A DNA stretch of 64,000 nucleotides from Anaerofilum faecale (GTDB lineage: Bacteria; Bacillota; Clostridia; Oscillospirales; Ruminococcaceae), in NCBI GenBank assembly GCA_019114265.1, contig DXFV01000050.1, positions 55,351-119,350 of the forward strand, written 5' to 3'. Positions 41,819 to 50,046 of the stretch are shown piece by piece. The stretch's first letter is position 1, and every line of letters starts with the position of its first letter. The position numbers and the translations under genes were made by a program. A model generated the notes under the pieces. That model searched no databases, was not told where the DNA came from, and saw only the letters and a program-made list of their open reading frames with translations.

Positions 41819-41914
41819 TCGACCTCATCCGCCCTCTTCGAGGGCACCTTCCCCCGCCAGGGGAAGGCTTCCCCTTGGGGGGAAGCTGTCGCCGCAGGCG
41901 ACTGATGAGGGGAA
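41819..41914. repeat. Dispersed intergenic repeat, copy 5
   Basis: Complete unit: CGACCTCATCCGCC, CCTTCCCCC-GCCA-GGGGAAGG, then GGGGGGAAGCTGTCGCC and GGCGACTGATGAGGGG. It links both modules seen in copy 1 in the order found there in reverse. Confidence 0.88.
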
Positions 41915-41955
41915 AGTTTCCCCCATCGCACAAACCATCCCTTTTCCACAAACAG

Positions 41956-42002
41956 CAGCGTCCCTCCGCCTGTGTGATCAGACGGAGGGACGCTGTTTTT
42001 TT
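41956..42002 (+). terminator. Terminator after the second Nudix gene
   Basis: CAGCGTCCCTCCG/CGGAGGGACGCTG stem, then seven T; placed between convergent Nudix and ptsI genes. Confidence 0.85.
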
Positions 42003-42032
42003 GTATGCTTTTCGGAACGGGCAAAGCGCCGC

Positions 42033-43631
42033 TCACTCCATGTTGAGGATGGCCTCCTTCACTTCCAGCAGGCTGGGGGCGGCCATCGACAGCCGGTGGA
42101 TGCCCATCCGCACATACTGCGCGGCGAGGGCGGGGTCGGCGGCCGACTCGCCGCACACCGACACCGGGATCCCCGCCTTCTGCGCCGCCTGCACCGTCAT
42201 GCGGATCAGCTGCGTCACGGCCGGGCTGGAGACGGGATAGTAGGCCGCCACGCCGGGATTCACCCGGTCGGCCGCGTGGGTGTACTGGGTGAGGTCGTTG
42301 GTGCCGATGCTGAAAAAGCTGCACATCGCGGCCAGCGGTTCGGCCAGCAGCGCCGCCGCCGGCGTCTCGATCATGGTGCCCACCTCCACCGTCTCGGCAA
42401 AGGCGACGTTGCGCTTGCGCAGCGTCTCGCGGGCAGTCTCCAGCGCGTCCAGCGCCGCCTGCATCTCGGCCGGCGTGCTGACCATCGGGAACATGATCTT
42501 CAGCGGTCCCTTGGCGGCCGCCCGCAGGAGCGCCCGCAGCTGCGGCTGGAACAGGTCGGGGTTGGCCAGGCACAGCCGCAGGCCCCGCACCCCCAGCGCC
42601 GGGTTGTCCTCGTCCTGCGAGATGCCGGCCACCTCCTTGTCGGCGCCGATGTCGAAGGTGCGCACCGTCACCGGCCGGCCGCCCGCTGCCGCCAGGCAGC
42701 TGACATAATAGCAGTACTGCTCCTCCTCGCCGGGCAGGCGTCCCGCCATCAGCATGAACTCGCTGCGCAGCAGGCCCACCCCGTCGGCCCCTTTTTCGAT
42801 GGCCAGCTCGATGTCCTCCGGGCTGGAGCAGTTGGCCAGCAGATAGACGCGCTGCCCGCTCTGGGTGGTGCACTCGGCCCGGCGCAGCTTTTCCAGCGTC
42901 TGCTCCTGCCGTTTTCCCAGCTTGATGCGGTGCAGAAAGCGCGCGCGGGTGGCGTCGTCGGGACAGAGGAACATCTCGCCCGCAAAGCCGTCCAGCGCGG
43001 CGGGCTGGCCGTCGCACACCTCCAAAAAGTCCTCCCCTGCCTGCACCACCGCCGGGATGCCCATCGTGCGGCTGATGATGGCGGCGTGCCCCTGCACCGA
43101 GCCTCCCGCCGTGATGATGCCCAGGATCATCCCCCGGTCCACCGACACGATGTCGCTGGGATAGATCTCGTCGGCCGCCACGATGCAGGGGCTGTCCAGC
43201 CGCAGCGTCTCGCGGGGACGGCCGTCCAGGATATTCACCACGCGGCGGCAGGCGTCCACCACGTCGGCGGCGCGGGCGCGCAGGTATTCGTTCTCGATGC
43301 TGCGGATGCGCCCGGCGTACACCTCGGCCGCCTTCTCCACCGCCGCCGCGCCGCCCGCTCCGGCCCGGATGTTCTGCCCGATCTCGTCCAGCAGGCCCTG
43401 GTCGTCCAGCATCACCCGCTGAAACAGGAAGATGTCCTTGTCGGCCTCGCTGGCGCGCTGTTCCAGTTCGGCCAGCTCGTCCTTTGCCAGCAGAACGGCC
43501 GCCTCAAACAGCGCCTTTTCCCGGCGCGGGTCCAGCACGACCCGGGTCAGGCCGCTGCTGGCGCGGTTGATGCGTTTGACGGTGCCCACCGCCAGGCCGC
43601 CCGATGCGGCGGTGCCAGATATATGCAGCAT
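42033..43631 (-). CDS. ptsI: PTS enzyme I (phosphoenolpyruvate-protein phosphotransferase)
   Basis: 532 residues, slightly short for the ~570 typical. N-terminal swivel domain with phospho-acceptor His182 in GSVQGHAAIISRTMGIPAV (usually GG-x-TSHAAI, so Thr-Ser became Gln-Gly); C-terminal PEP-binding barrel with LLRSEFMLM, LGVRGLRLCL, MFPMVST, FSIGTNDLTQYT and the catalytic Cys of VSVCGESA. It starts the sugar-uptake phosphorelay by moving phosphate from PEP to HPr; no HPr or EII gene is near. ATG 43631 follows AAGGAGG. Confidence 0.9.
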   Translation of the reverse strand: MLHISGTAASGGLAVGTVKRINRASSGLTRVVLDPRREKALFEAAVLLAKDELAELEQRASEADKDIFLFQRVMLDDQGLLDEIGQNIRAGAGGAAAVEKAAEVYAGRIRSIENEYLRARAADVVDACRRVVNILDGRPRETLRLDSPCIVAADEIYPSDIVSVDRGMILGIITAGGSVQGHAAIISRTMGIPAVVQAGEDFLEVCDGQPAALDGFAGEMFLCPDDATRARFLHRIKLGKRQEQTLEKLRRAECTTQSGQRVYLLANCSSPEDIELAIEKGADGVGLLRSEFMLMAGRLPGEEEQYCYYVSCLAAAGGRPVTVRTFDIGADKEVAGISQDEDNPALGVRGLRLCLANPDLFQPQLRALLRAAAKGPLKIMFPMVSTPAEMQAALDALETARETLRKRNVAFAETVEVGTMIETPAAALLAEPLAAMCSFFSIGTNDLTQYTHAADRVNPGVAAYYPVSSPAVTQLIRMTVQAAQKAGIPVSVCGESAADPALAAQYVRMGIHRLSMAAPSLLEVKEAILNME

Positions 43632-43698
43632 GGATGCTCCTCCTTTTTGCGCGGGATATGTGCCGGAAACCGTCAGAGCCGCCGGTTTCCCTGGGGCC

Positions 43699-43704
43699 AT
43701 TATA
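43699..43704 (-). promoter_or_regulatory. Extended -10 promoter of ptsI
   Basis: Minus strand TGGTATAAT (TG-n-TATAAT), about 68 bases before the start; -35 not needed for this class. Confidence 0.55.
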
Positions 43705-43785
43705 CCATATCCGGGCGCAAAAACGTGTGGTTTTTTCGTGACGGGCACAAAAAAGCGGGCCGGGCAAAAAAAGACGCCCGCCCCG

Positions 43786-43814
43786 TTGACGGCACCCCAA
43801 AACTTTGCTATAAT
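43786..43814 (+). promoter_or_regulatory. tRNA-Ser promoter
   Basis: TTGACG (43786-43791), 17-base spacer, perfect TATAAT (43809-43814). It reads into the broken tRNA copy and then the intact one. Confidence 0.8.
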
Positions 43815-43884
43815 AAACAACAGCCCTATTGCAGACAGTGGGCTTTGTGCCGGGCACACAGGGGGTGCAGGCAGAACGAAATAG

Positions 43885-43923
43885 GGAGAGTTGTCCGAGT
43901 GGTCGATGGTGCAGCACTCGAAA
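43885..43923 (+). pseudogene. Truncated tRNA-Ser copy (5' half only)
   Basis: 39 bases identical to the first 39 of the intact tRNA at 44076, from the acceptor arm through the anticodon loop ending CTCGAAA, then unrelated sequence. The start-to-start distance is 191 bases. It cannot fold into a tRNA. A break in the anticodon loop is what tyrosine-recombinase insertion or excision at that site would leave. Confidence 0.8.
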
Positions 43924-44075
43924 GTTTGAGGCTCTCTGGCCGATTCGTCCGCAGGGTTTGGCTTCACACGGGGCCGAATCCGGGGTGTGTATCAAAATTT
44001 TTCCCGCGTATCTTGCATCGAAATCTTGCATTTGTCCGAAGGACGCGCAAGGCGGTGCTTGAGAAAATAGAATAT

Positions 44076-44163
44076 GGAGAGTTGTCCGAGTGGTCGATGG
44101 TGCAGCACTCGAAATGCTGTGTCCCGAAAGGGACCTAGGGTTCGAATCCCTAACTCTCCGCCA
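44076..44163 (+). tRNA. tRNA-Ser (anticodon CGA)
   Basis: 88 bases with encoded CCA. Acceptor GGAGAGU/ACUCUCC with G discriminator, anticodon stem CAGCA/UGCUG around loop CUCGAAA (anticodon CGA, reads UCG), a long class II variable arm GUCCCGAAAGGGAC, and T arm AGGGUUCGAAUCCCU. Followed by a strong terminator. Borders the integrase end of a mobile element. Confidence 0.96.
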
Positions 44164-44164
44164 C

Positions 44165-44202
44165 GTCGCCGCAAGCTGTGTATCGCTTGCGGCGACTTTT
44201 TT
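44165..44202 (+). terminator. tRNA-Ser terminator
   Basis: GTCGCCGCAAGC/GCTTGCGGCGAC stem with an eight-base loop and six T. Confidence 0.9.
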
Positions 44203-44290
44203 GTAAAAAGTCACCGCGCGCTCACTCCGCTGCGGCTCCTTTTCCCCACGAAACTTTGCTGCGCAAACTTTCGCGGGGGCCCCTTTGCTT

Positions 44291-44328
44291 GGCGCTATGT
44301 CGAGGTTTATCGGCATAGCGCCATTTTT
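44291..44328 (+). terminator. Hairpin with T-tract facing the integrase gene
   Basis: GGCGCTATG/CATAGCGCC with a 14-base loop then ATTTTT on the plus strand; it would stop tRNA-side read-through into the antisense of the integrase. Confidence 0.6.
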
Positions 44329-44373
44329 CCGTCGGGTGCTACTGTCCTGAAACCGACAATATTTTTTCCTGCC

Positions 44374-45561
44374 TTACCACCGGCTTTCCGGTAGCTCCTC
44401 GGGCAGCGCCAGGGCCTTTTCCATCGTGGCGGCGCTCAGCTGCTTCGACTGGGAATCCAGGTGAGCGTAGATGTTCGCCGTGGTAGAGATATCGCTGTGA
44501 CCCAGCCATTCCTGGATCTGCTTCATGGGTACACCCTGTTTCAGCAGCAGGCTGGCGCAGGAGTGCCGCAGATCGTGGAACCGAATTTTCCTCAGGCCGT
44601 GCTCCTTCAGCAGCTGGGCGAAGTTGTCGGTGACGGTATTGGGCAGGATGAGGTTGCCCATCTCGTCCACGAACAGGTAGCCCTTGAATTTCTGGTTGTA
44701 GCAGTTGCCGCAGAGTTTCTCGTTGTACTTCTGCTGCTCCTTCAGCGCCCGCAGCCGCTGGGCGAAACCCTCCACCAGCGGCAGGGTCCGCAGGCTGGAT
44801 TTGGTCTTGGCCCGGTCCGCCTGGATGAGCAGGTGCTTGCCCTCCACGCTGGCGGTGGTCACCGTGTGGCGGATGGTGAAGGTTCCCGCCGCGAAGTCGA
44901 TGGCGTCCCACCGCAGGCCCAGCACCTCACCCCGCCGCAGTCCGTAGAAGGCCGCGAACTGGATGATGAGTTCCAGCCGGTGCCCACGGGCCGCCTCGAA
45001 CAACTGTTCCATCTCCTCGGCGGTGTAGTAGGCGGCCATATACCGTTCCGGCTTGGGCCGCTCCACCTTGTCCACCGGATTGCCGGGGATGAGGTCTAAC
45101 TTCACAGCCTGCTTCAGTGCCTTGTGAAGATTGGCGTGCAACCGCAGCACACTGTTAGATTTCAGCGTTTTCCGCTCGTGCAGGTAAAAGCTCTGGATGT
45201 GCCGCGCCTGCAGCCCGCCCAGCGTGATGCCAGTGGGCTCGAAGTAGGGCACGATGTGGTCCTTCACATTGAAGCAGTAGGACGACCAGGTGGTGGGCTG
45301 CACCGAGGAGCGGATGATCTCCAGCCAGTAAAGCATGTAATCGCTGAACAGCATATCCGGATTCAAATCGTCCGACCGGTTCGGCACCGGCGGAGTGAAG
45401 GACCGGCGGGCCTGGCGCAGCAGTTCGTCCGCCTTTTTCTTGTTGCCCTTCACCGGCAGCCCGGTGCCCTGCCATTTCTGCACTCGCTTGCCGTCCGGGC
45501 CGTTATAACTGAGTACGATGTAAAAGTAGCCGTTCTTTTCGGCCAACCGGCCTGCTACCAT
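44374..45561 (-). CDS. Tyrosine recombinase (integrase)
   Basis: About 395 residues. N-terminal AP2-like arm-binding region (GYFYIVLSYNGPDGKRVQKW), a SAM-like core-binding domain, and a catalytic domain with Arg (GLRRGEVLGLRW, ~210), His-x-x-Arg (FHDLRHSCASLLL, ~330), His (WLGHSDISTT, ~355) and Tyr (NIYAHL, ~365). This is the Tn916/ICE-type integrase of Firmicutes elements. Its gene ends 210 bases from the tRNA-Ser, the usual place for attachment. ATG 45561 was chosen since AAAGGAGG lies 7 bases before it but only 1 base before the ATG at 45567. Confidence 0.95.
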   Translation of the reverse strand: MVAGRLAEKNGYFYIVLSYNGPDGKRVQKWQGTGLPVKGNKKKADELLRQARRSFTPPVPNRSDDLNPDMLFSDYMLYWLEIIRSSVQPTTWSSYCFNVKDHIVPYFEPTGITLGGLQARHIQSFYLHERKTLKSNSVLRLHANLHKALKQAVKLDLIPGNPVDKVERPKPERYMAAYYTAEEMEQLFEAARGHRLELIIQFAAFYGLRRGEVLGLRWDAIDFAAGTFTIRHTVTTASVEGKHLLIQADRAKTKSSLRTLPLVEGFAQRLRALKEQQKYNEKLCGNCYNQKFKGYLFVDEMGNLILPNTVTDNFAQLLKEHGLRKIRFHDLRHSCASLLLKQGVPMKQIQEWLGHSDISTTANIYAHLDSQSKQLSAATMEKALALPEELPESRW

Positions 45562-45725
45562 GGACATTCCTCCTTTGTTTGGTTGGTGTTCTCCAGGTCC
45601 GACACAAGAATACCCGGAACCCGGTACGAAAGCTATTCACAAAAGTGTACAAGGATGGGCGCCCCGATTGGGTACACATCCACCAGACTGCCCGCGCCGG
45701 TTCGCCCGGCGCGGGCGTTTTGGTT

Positions 45726-47099
45726 TTAGCGGATTCGGTCTTTGTCCCGTCGTTTCTGGCGGGGCTTGTCCCGTTCCTGCTGGCGGCGGTATTCATCCCG
45801 ACAGGCAGCGGTCTTTTCCATCTTCTCGATGATGCGTTTGGCGGCCGCGTCCTCTTTCCGCAGGGCGGCGATTTGGCGGGTCAGTTCCGCCCGCCGCTGG
45901 GCTGCCCCGGGCGGCGGCTCCTTCCACCGCAGCTGCCGGGCGCAGTCCGCCCGTTCTTTACAGAGGGCGTTGATTTGCCCCGCCAGGGCCTCCCGGTGGG
46001 CTTTTACCTCCGCCACCGTGGAAAAGCCCCGCTGGCTGGTCAGGTGCAGTTCCTCCAGCGTCTTGTCGATGTCCCTCCACAGGGCGTTGATCTCCGGCCA
46101 GTTCACCCGGGGCGCGGGCCGCTTCGGGTAGATGCCCAGCTGGTAGCAGTAGTAGAGGTACAGCCGAAACAGGCTGCTCTTTTGATGAGTGAACACTCCC
46201 CGACACCGATACCGTCGCGTGGGCGGATGGTATGCAGGACGGGGCCGCAGGCTGTACTTCGGATTGAAGTTCAGATCATAGAAGTGGGGGCCGTACCGGA
46301 GATGATTTTTGGCCAGCGCCTGCTTCAGGGCGGGCCAGTCGTATTCCGCCCCCAGCCGGTAGACACGCACCGCCCGGCCGCCGTCCAGCGAACGGAGGGT
46401 GGCGTATTTGCGCCCTTCCTCCCGCCGCCAGAGATACCCCTGCTGCCGCAGCACCCGGGCGAAGTCCCGCTCGGTGCTGGATTGGGAAACGGCCTTGCGG
46501 ATGGCCCGGCGCATCGCCTCGTACCGGGTCTGGCCCTCGCCCTCGTAGAGCGGCCGGGGCTTTTTGCCGCCCGGCTTCTGAATCACCGACAGGGCGTGCT
46601 CCCGGCACAGCTGGTCGGAAATTCTCCGCAGGTCCTGATATTGGCTTCTCCGCTGCTCGTACTTCTTGCCGTCCACATAGGACACCGCGTTGATGACGAA
46701 GTGGTTGTGCAGGCAGCCGGTGTTCAGATGGGTGGCCACCAGCACCTGGAACCGCCCGCCCCACACCCGGCGGGCCAGCTCCACCCCGATGGCGTGGCAC
46801 TGCTCCGGGGTCACCTCCCCGGGCTTGAAACTCTGATAGGCGTGCATCGCCACCACCCCCTCGGTCTTGCCGAACTGCTCCTGCACCGCCCGCATCTCCG
46901 CCCAGGCGGTGGCGGGGCGGCAGTGGACACCGCTCACCAGTTGGGCTGTTTCCTGTAAAGTGGTCTTGGCGTCGTTCTCCGCGTAGTGCAGCGCCTGGGC
47001 CAGACCGCTGTACTCGGTCTTGTCCGGGTTGGCGGCGTAGTCCACCACCCGGCGCAGGCTGTCCCGCACCGGCCAGATCTTAGTGGTCGCCAGAGGCAT
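45726..47099 (-). CDS. Relaxase/mobilization protein (MobP type)
   Basis: 457 residues. N-terminal relaxase domain: candidate catalytic Tyr21 (VVDYAANP), and the three-His metal motif His124, His131 and His133 (ATHLNTGCLHNHFVINAVSY). It nicks the transfer origin and pilots the strand through a conjugation pore supplied by another element. The C-terminal third is highly charged and helical (KERADCARQLRW to a Lys/Arg tail), probably coiled coil. It overlaps mobC by 20 bases. No coupling protein or type IV secretion genes follow, so the element is mobilizable, not self-transmissible. Confidence 0.92.
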   Translation of the reverse strand: MPLATTKIWPVRDSLRRVVDYAANPDKTEYSGLAQALHYAENDAKTTLQETAQLVSGVHCRPATAWAEMRAVQEQFGKTEGVVAMHAYQSFKPGEVTPEQCHAIGVELARRVWGGRFQVLVATHLNTGCLHNHFVINAVSYVDGKKYEQRRSQYQDLRRISDQLCREHALSVIQKPGGKKPRPLYEGEGQTRYEAMRRAIRKAVSQSSTERDFARVLRQQGYLWRREEGRKYATLRSLDGGRAVRVYRLGAEYDWPALKQALAKNHLRYGPHFYDLNFNPKYSLRPRPAYHPPTRRYRCRGVFTHQKSSLFRLYLYYCYQLGIYPKRPAPRVNWPEINALWRDIDKTLEELHLTSQRGFSTVAEVKAHREALAGQINALCKERADCARQLRWKEPPPGAAQRRAELTRQIAALRKEDAAAKRIIEKMEKTAACRDEYRRQQERDKPRQKRRDKDRIR

Positions 47100-47376
47100 C
47101 CCCCTTCCGCAGAAGGCTGTCCAGCAGCCCTTCCCGGCAGCGGCGGTACTGGTCCGCCAGAGGCGGGTCCAACCGGGCCAGCTGATCGGTCAGGTTGTCC
47201 ATCCAGGTCAGGTAGCTAAAAAACGCCTGGGGCGGATGGAACCGGGGCGTATACCCCAGCGCCCGCTGGCGCAGATATTCCGACAGAGTCAGCCCACACC
47301 GGCCGGCCGCTGTTTGGATTCGATGTTTCTCGGCGGGGCTTACCCGCACATTGAGGCCCACGCTTCTTGTTCTCAC
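47080..47376 (-). CDS. mobC: MobC-like relaxosome accessory protein
   Basis: 98 residues. N-terminal ribbon-helix-helix (SVGLNVRVSPAEKHRIQTAAGRCGLTLSEYLRQRAL) then a helical MobC tail (LTDQLARLDPPLADQYRRCREGLLDSL). It binds the transfer origin to help relaxase nicking. Start is GTG 47376 after GGAGGTGG; GTGA overlaps the helicase stop by 4 bases and its own end overlaps the relaxase start by 20, so the three genes are coupled. Confidence 0.88.
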   Translation of the reverse strand: MRTRSVGLNVRVSPAEKHRIQTAAGRCGLTLSEYLRQRALGYTPRFHPPQAFFSYLTWMDNLTDQLARLDPPLADQYRRCREGLLDSLLRKGDASGDH

Positions 47377-48614
47377 AGGGCCACCTCCGCGCGGGGGTTC
47401 GGTCGCTGGTCTAAGAGCCGCCCTTCGGGCGGTTGACCAGCGATACTAGCCCTGCGGGGCGTCGGGGTGCTCCCCGTACTGGCCGCGGCTGCGGCGGCGA
47501 AGGGTTGCCCGGCGGCAACACAAAGCCCATGCTTGTTACCCCGAAGCGCCTGCTGTGACGACGATGACGGTGCTGACGGTGTTTCCGGGATACCCCTACC
47601 GTCCGGGGATATGCCGGTTTTATCGTCATTCGCGTCATCACCGTCATACCAAAGCTGAAGCTGCCGGGCGCTGGCGGTGCGGTGGCTCTCGCAGCGGATG
47701 CCCAGGGGCGCCAGATCGGTGGGGTAAAATTCCACCAGCTTGCGGGTCAGCTGGTTGGGCTGCAGATCGGCGATACCAGCGGCGGCCAGCAGTTCGGTGG
47801 CGGTGCCCTGCCAGCACTTCTGTAGCTTCACAAAGTCGGCTACCGCCCACACGCAGGCAGGCACGGCCTTGCGGGCCAGCTCCTCGGAGGTCTCCTCCTG
47901 CTCCAACTCCCAGCGGCAGTCCTCCCAGCGCAGGTCCAGGGCGCGGCTCTCTATGTCCCGGCCAGTCACGTGCAGCTGGGCGTTCAGGCTCATCCGCCGG
48001 CGGCGCAGCACCCAGCTGGTGTCCGCCCCGCCCATCAGGGCCACCGAGCCGGAAATGTCATCAAAGGGGTCGTCGGTCCGGTCCTTGCGCTGGTGGTGCA
48101 CCAGCAGGATGCCGATGTTGTGCCGGTCGGCCAGGGATTTCAGGGCGCTCATGTCCCGGTAGTCGCAGGCGTAGACGTTGCCGTTGGTATCGCCGGTGCG
48201 TACCTTTTGCAGGGTGTCGATGACCACCAGCCCGGTGTACGGGCGGGCGGTCAGAAACTGCTCGATCTGTTCCTCAAGACCGTGTCCCAGTCCCTCGCAG
48301 GCGGTCTGGAAATAGAGGTTGTCTGGCATCTCCTCCTCGCTCAACCGGAACAACCGGTTCTGGATGCGGCTGTATGTATCCTCGAGGCAGAGGTACAGCA
48401 CTGCCTGGGCGCGGAGTTGCCGCCCCCAGAGTTCACCGCCTTTGGCCAGCTGCAAACACAGCCAGAGGCAAAGCCAGCTTTTACCGATCTTGCTGCCGCC
48501 CGACAGCATGGACAGCCCGCCGGACAACAGATCGGGAACGAGCCACCGCACCGGCGGCAGCGGGGTGATGGAAAGAGTTCGCGCGTCAATGGGTTCGAAT
48601 TTCGTCAAAAGCAT
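47373..48614 (-). CDS. RepA-like AAA (RecA-fold) replicative helicase/primase-type ATPase
   Basis: 413 residues. RecA-fold ATPase of the AAA_25/RepA group: Walker A GGSKIGKSW (~39-47), LYLCLEDT, Walker B GLVVIDTLQKV (Asp133), and ILLVHHQRKD with SGSVALMGGADTSWVL. The C-terminal ~90 residues are a low-complexity Ala/Ser/Pro tail. RepA helicases unwind plasmid origins; here the gene sits in an integrated element with iterons upstream, pointing to autonomous replication after excision. ATG 48614 has AAAGGAG close by. Confidence 0.82.
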   Translation of the reverse strand: MLLTKFEPIDARTLSITPLPPVRWLVPDLLSGGLSMLSGGSKIGKSWLCLWLCLQLAKGGELWGRQLRAQAVLYLCLEDTYSRIQNRLFRLSEEEMPDNLYFQTACEGLGHGLEEQIEQFLTARPYTGLVVIDTLQKVRTGDTNGNVYACDYRDMSALKSLADRHNIGILLVHHQRKDRTDDPFDDISGSVALMGGADTSWVLRRRRMSLNAQLHVTGRDIESRALDLRWEDCRWELEQEETSEELARKAVPACVWAVADFVKLQKCWQGTATELLAAAGIADLQPNQLTRKLVEFYPTDLAPLGIRCESHRTASARQLQLWYDGDDANDDKTGISPDGRGIPETPSAPSSSSQQALRGNKHGLCVAAGQPFAAAAAASTGSTPTPRRASIAGQPPEGRLLDQRPNPRAEVAL

Positions 48615-48791
48615 TTCTCCTTTTCCGTTGGTTTGATTGGATGGGGCGGGACGCGGCCACAGCGGCCCCAAACAGGCCCGCAAAACGGTCTTGGCCCCGG
48701 CGCGGGGGAAAACGCCCGCACCGCCTGTCAGACCCCGCACAGGGCGAACATCGGGCGGACAGCGGCGAGGGGCGTTTCAGGGCGCAGAGGG

Positions 48792-49034
48792 TCAGGAGCC
48801 GGCGGCCCGGGCGGCGGGCTGCACACCGTTCTCCACCACATAGCGGATCACGTTGATTTTGGGGATCTTGTAGGCGTTGCCCAGCTTCAGCCCCCGAATG
48901 GTGCCGTCTGTCAGCAGGTCGTAGGCCGCATGGCGGCTGATGCCCAGCATGACCTGCAGCTGGCGCACCGTCACGATGTCGGGATAGTCGGCGAACAACA
49001 GTTTGTAAAGGGTCTGGATGTCAATATTCTTCAT
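48792..49034 (-). CDS. Excisionase-like helix-turn-helix protein
   Basis: 80 residues. MerR/Xis-type winged helix: DIVTVRQLQVMLGISRHAAYDLLTDGTIRGLKLGNAYKIPKINVIRYV, the common excisionase-family pattern in Firmicutes elements. It bends DNA for excision or controls the replication genes. AGGTGA precedes the ATG. First gene of the leftward element operon, just downstream of iterons and tandem promoters; 177 bases separate it from the helicase gene. Confidence 0.82.
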   Translation of the reverse strand: MKNIDIQTLYKLLFADYPDIVTVRQLQVMLGISRHAAYDLLTDGTIRGLKLGNAYKIPKINVIRYVVENGVQPAARAAGS

Positions 49035-49157
49035 CGATCACCTGCTCTCAAAAATTTTTCGCGGCGCGAAAACGCGCCTGGGCGGATAAGCGAACAGCGG
49101 ACGCCGGCCGGAAGCGGCGGTACCCCTCCTTTCTGTGAGGTTGATGGGAAGCGGCCA

Positions 49158-49229
49158 AGGATTCCTTATGCAGGATTCCTTGTTTCGGATGTGACGGGAT
49201 TCCAGGGTTCCTTATGTGGGATTCCTTGC
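49158..49229. repeat. Iteron-like 13-base repeats
   Basis: AGGATTCCTTATG (49158), CAGGATTCCTTGT (49171), AGGGTTCCTTATG (49204) and TGGGATTCCTTGC (49217): two head-to-tail pairs with 13-base spacing inside each pair. An imperfect fifth half (GGGATTCC) lies at 49197. The layout resembles plasmid replication iterons upstream of rep genes. Confidence 0.75.
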
Positions 49230-49256
49230 GGCGACGGACGGCAGAATTTGCCCGAA

Positions 49257-49284
49257 CAAGGAACCCATCATGTAGGGTTCCTTG
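49257..49284. repeat. Inverted repeat of the iteron core
   Basis: CAAGGAACCC...GGGTTCCTTG, 10-base arms with an 8-base centre, sharing the GGGTTCCTT core with the iterons nearby; a likely dimer site for the same protein. Confidence 0.7.
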
Positions 49285-49315
49285 CGGTGGTGGCGTGGGC
49301 GGGAAAAGACCTCTC

Positions 49316-49600
49316 GCTATATACCAGTAACACGGAGTGCCGCAAACGAACACCTTCCAAGAAAATCTTTGAAAGTTTGGCAAATTTGACGGGGAACCGA
49401 CCATAGAAAAAGTCCCTCGTTATATCCATGTAACACGGATCCCCTCAAAACGGTCACCCTTCCAAAAATAAATTCAGAAGTTTGTCGGTTTTGACGACAA
49501 GTTAGCTGCAGAAAAATCCCCCCCATTATATCCATGTAACACGGACATGCCAAAACGCTCACCCATTTGAAAATTTCACATTTTGCAAAAGACTGGTGAG
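49316..49600 (-). repeat. Three ~103-base tandem repeats, each with a leftward promoter
   Basis: GTAACACGGA recurs at 49327, 49430 and 49536 inside longer similar blocks. On the minus strand each unit carries a promoter: TTGCGG-18-TATAGC (49316-49345), TTGAGG-18-TATAAC (49419-49448) and TTGGCA-17-TATAAT (49525-49553). They point toward the excisionase/helicase/mob/integrase genes. The gene-free stretch 49035-50046 holds these repeats, the iterons and an A+T-rich zone (49600-50046) with no gene I can support. Confidence 0.75.
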
Positions 49601-49984
49601 GCGGATTCACAGTCTGAGAAACACACTTCGTTCATTTGCCTGCACACGGCTATACGAACAGCGGCGCGCCGGCCAAAAGAACAACGCCTCCGGCCCACAA
49701 ACCTCGCAAAACCGCTGCAAACGGCGATTTATGCAGGGCATTCCCGACATAAAGCCTCCGAAAGATACAGTTTGTGATACACCCAGCATACAGCACGATA
49801 GACTGACTTGGATTGCCACATGGTTATCCAACCGCAAAGCAGATGTGAGCCGCTGGCAATCCAGGTGGATTACCAGCAGCTCTTTCAATACGAAGTTGAG
49901 TTTGTGATTCGCAAATATGTTAATTATAGTATGGTTAACAAAAATGCGAATGTCAATGGCTTTCGCAAAAAAGTTAATTTTTTC

Positions 49985-50013
49985 TTTACAATTTTTTCTT
50001 GCTACGGTACAAT
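49985..50013 (+). promoter_or_regulatory. Promoter of the XRE regulator
   Basis: TTTACA (49985-49990), 17-base spacer, TACAAT (50008-50013). Confidence 0.6.
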
Positions 50014-50046
50014 CAAGATAAGAAATGGAAAGGACGGGTTTGATCA

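Noticed and set aside
49158..49553. CRISPR array in the repeat-rich region
   Set aside because: Repeat lengths (13 and ~103 bases) and similar, not unique, spacers do not fit, and no cas gene is present.
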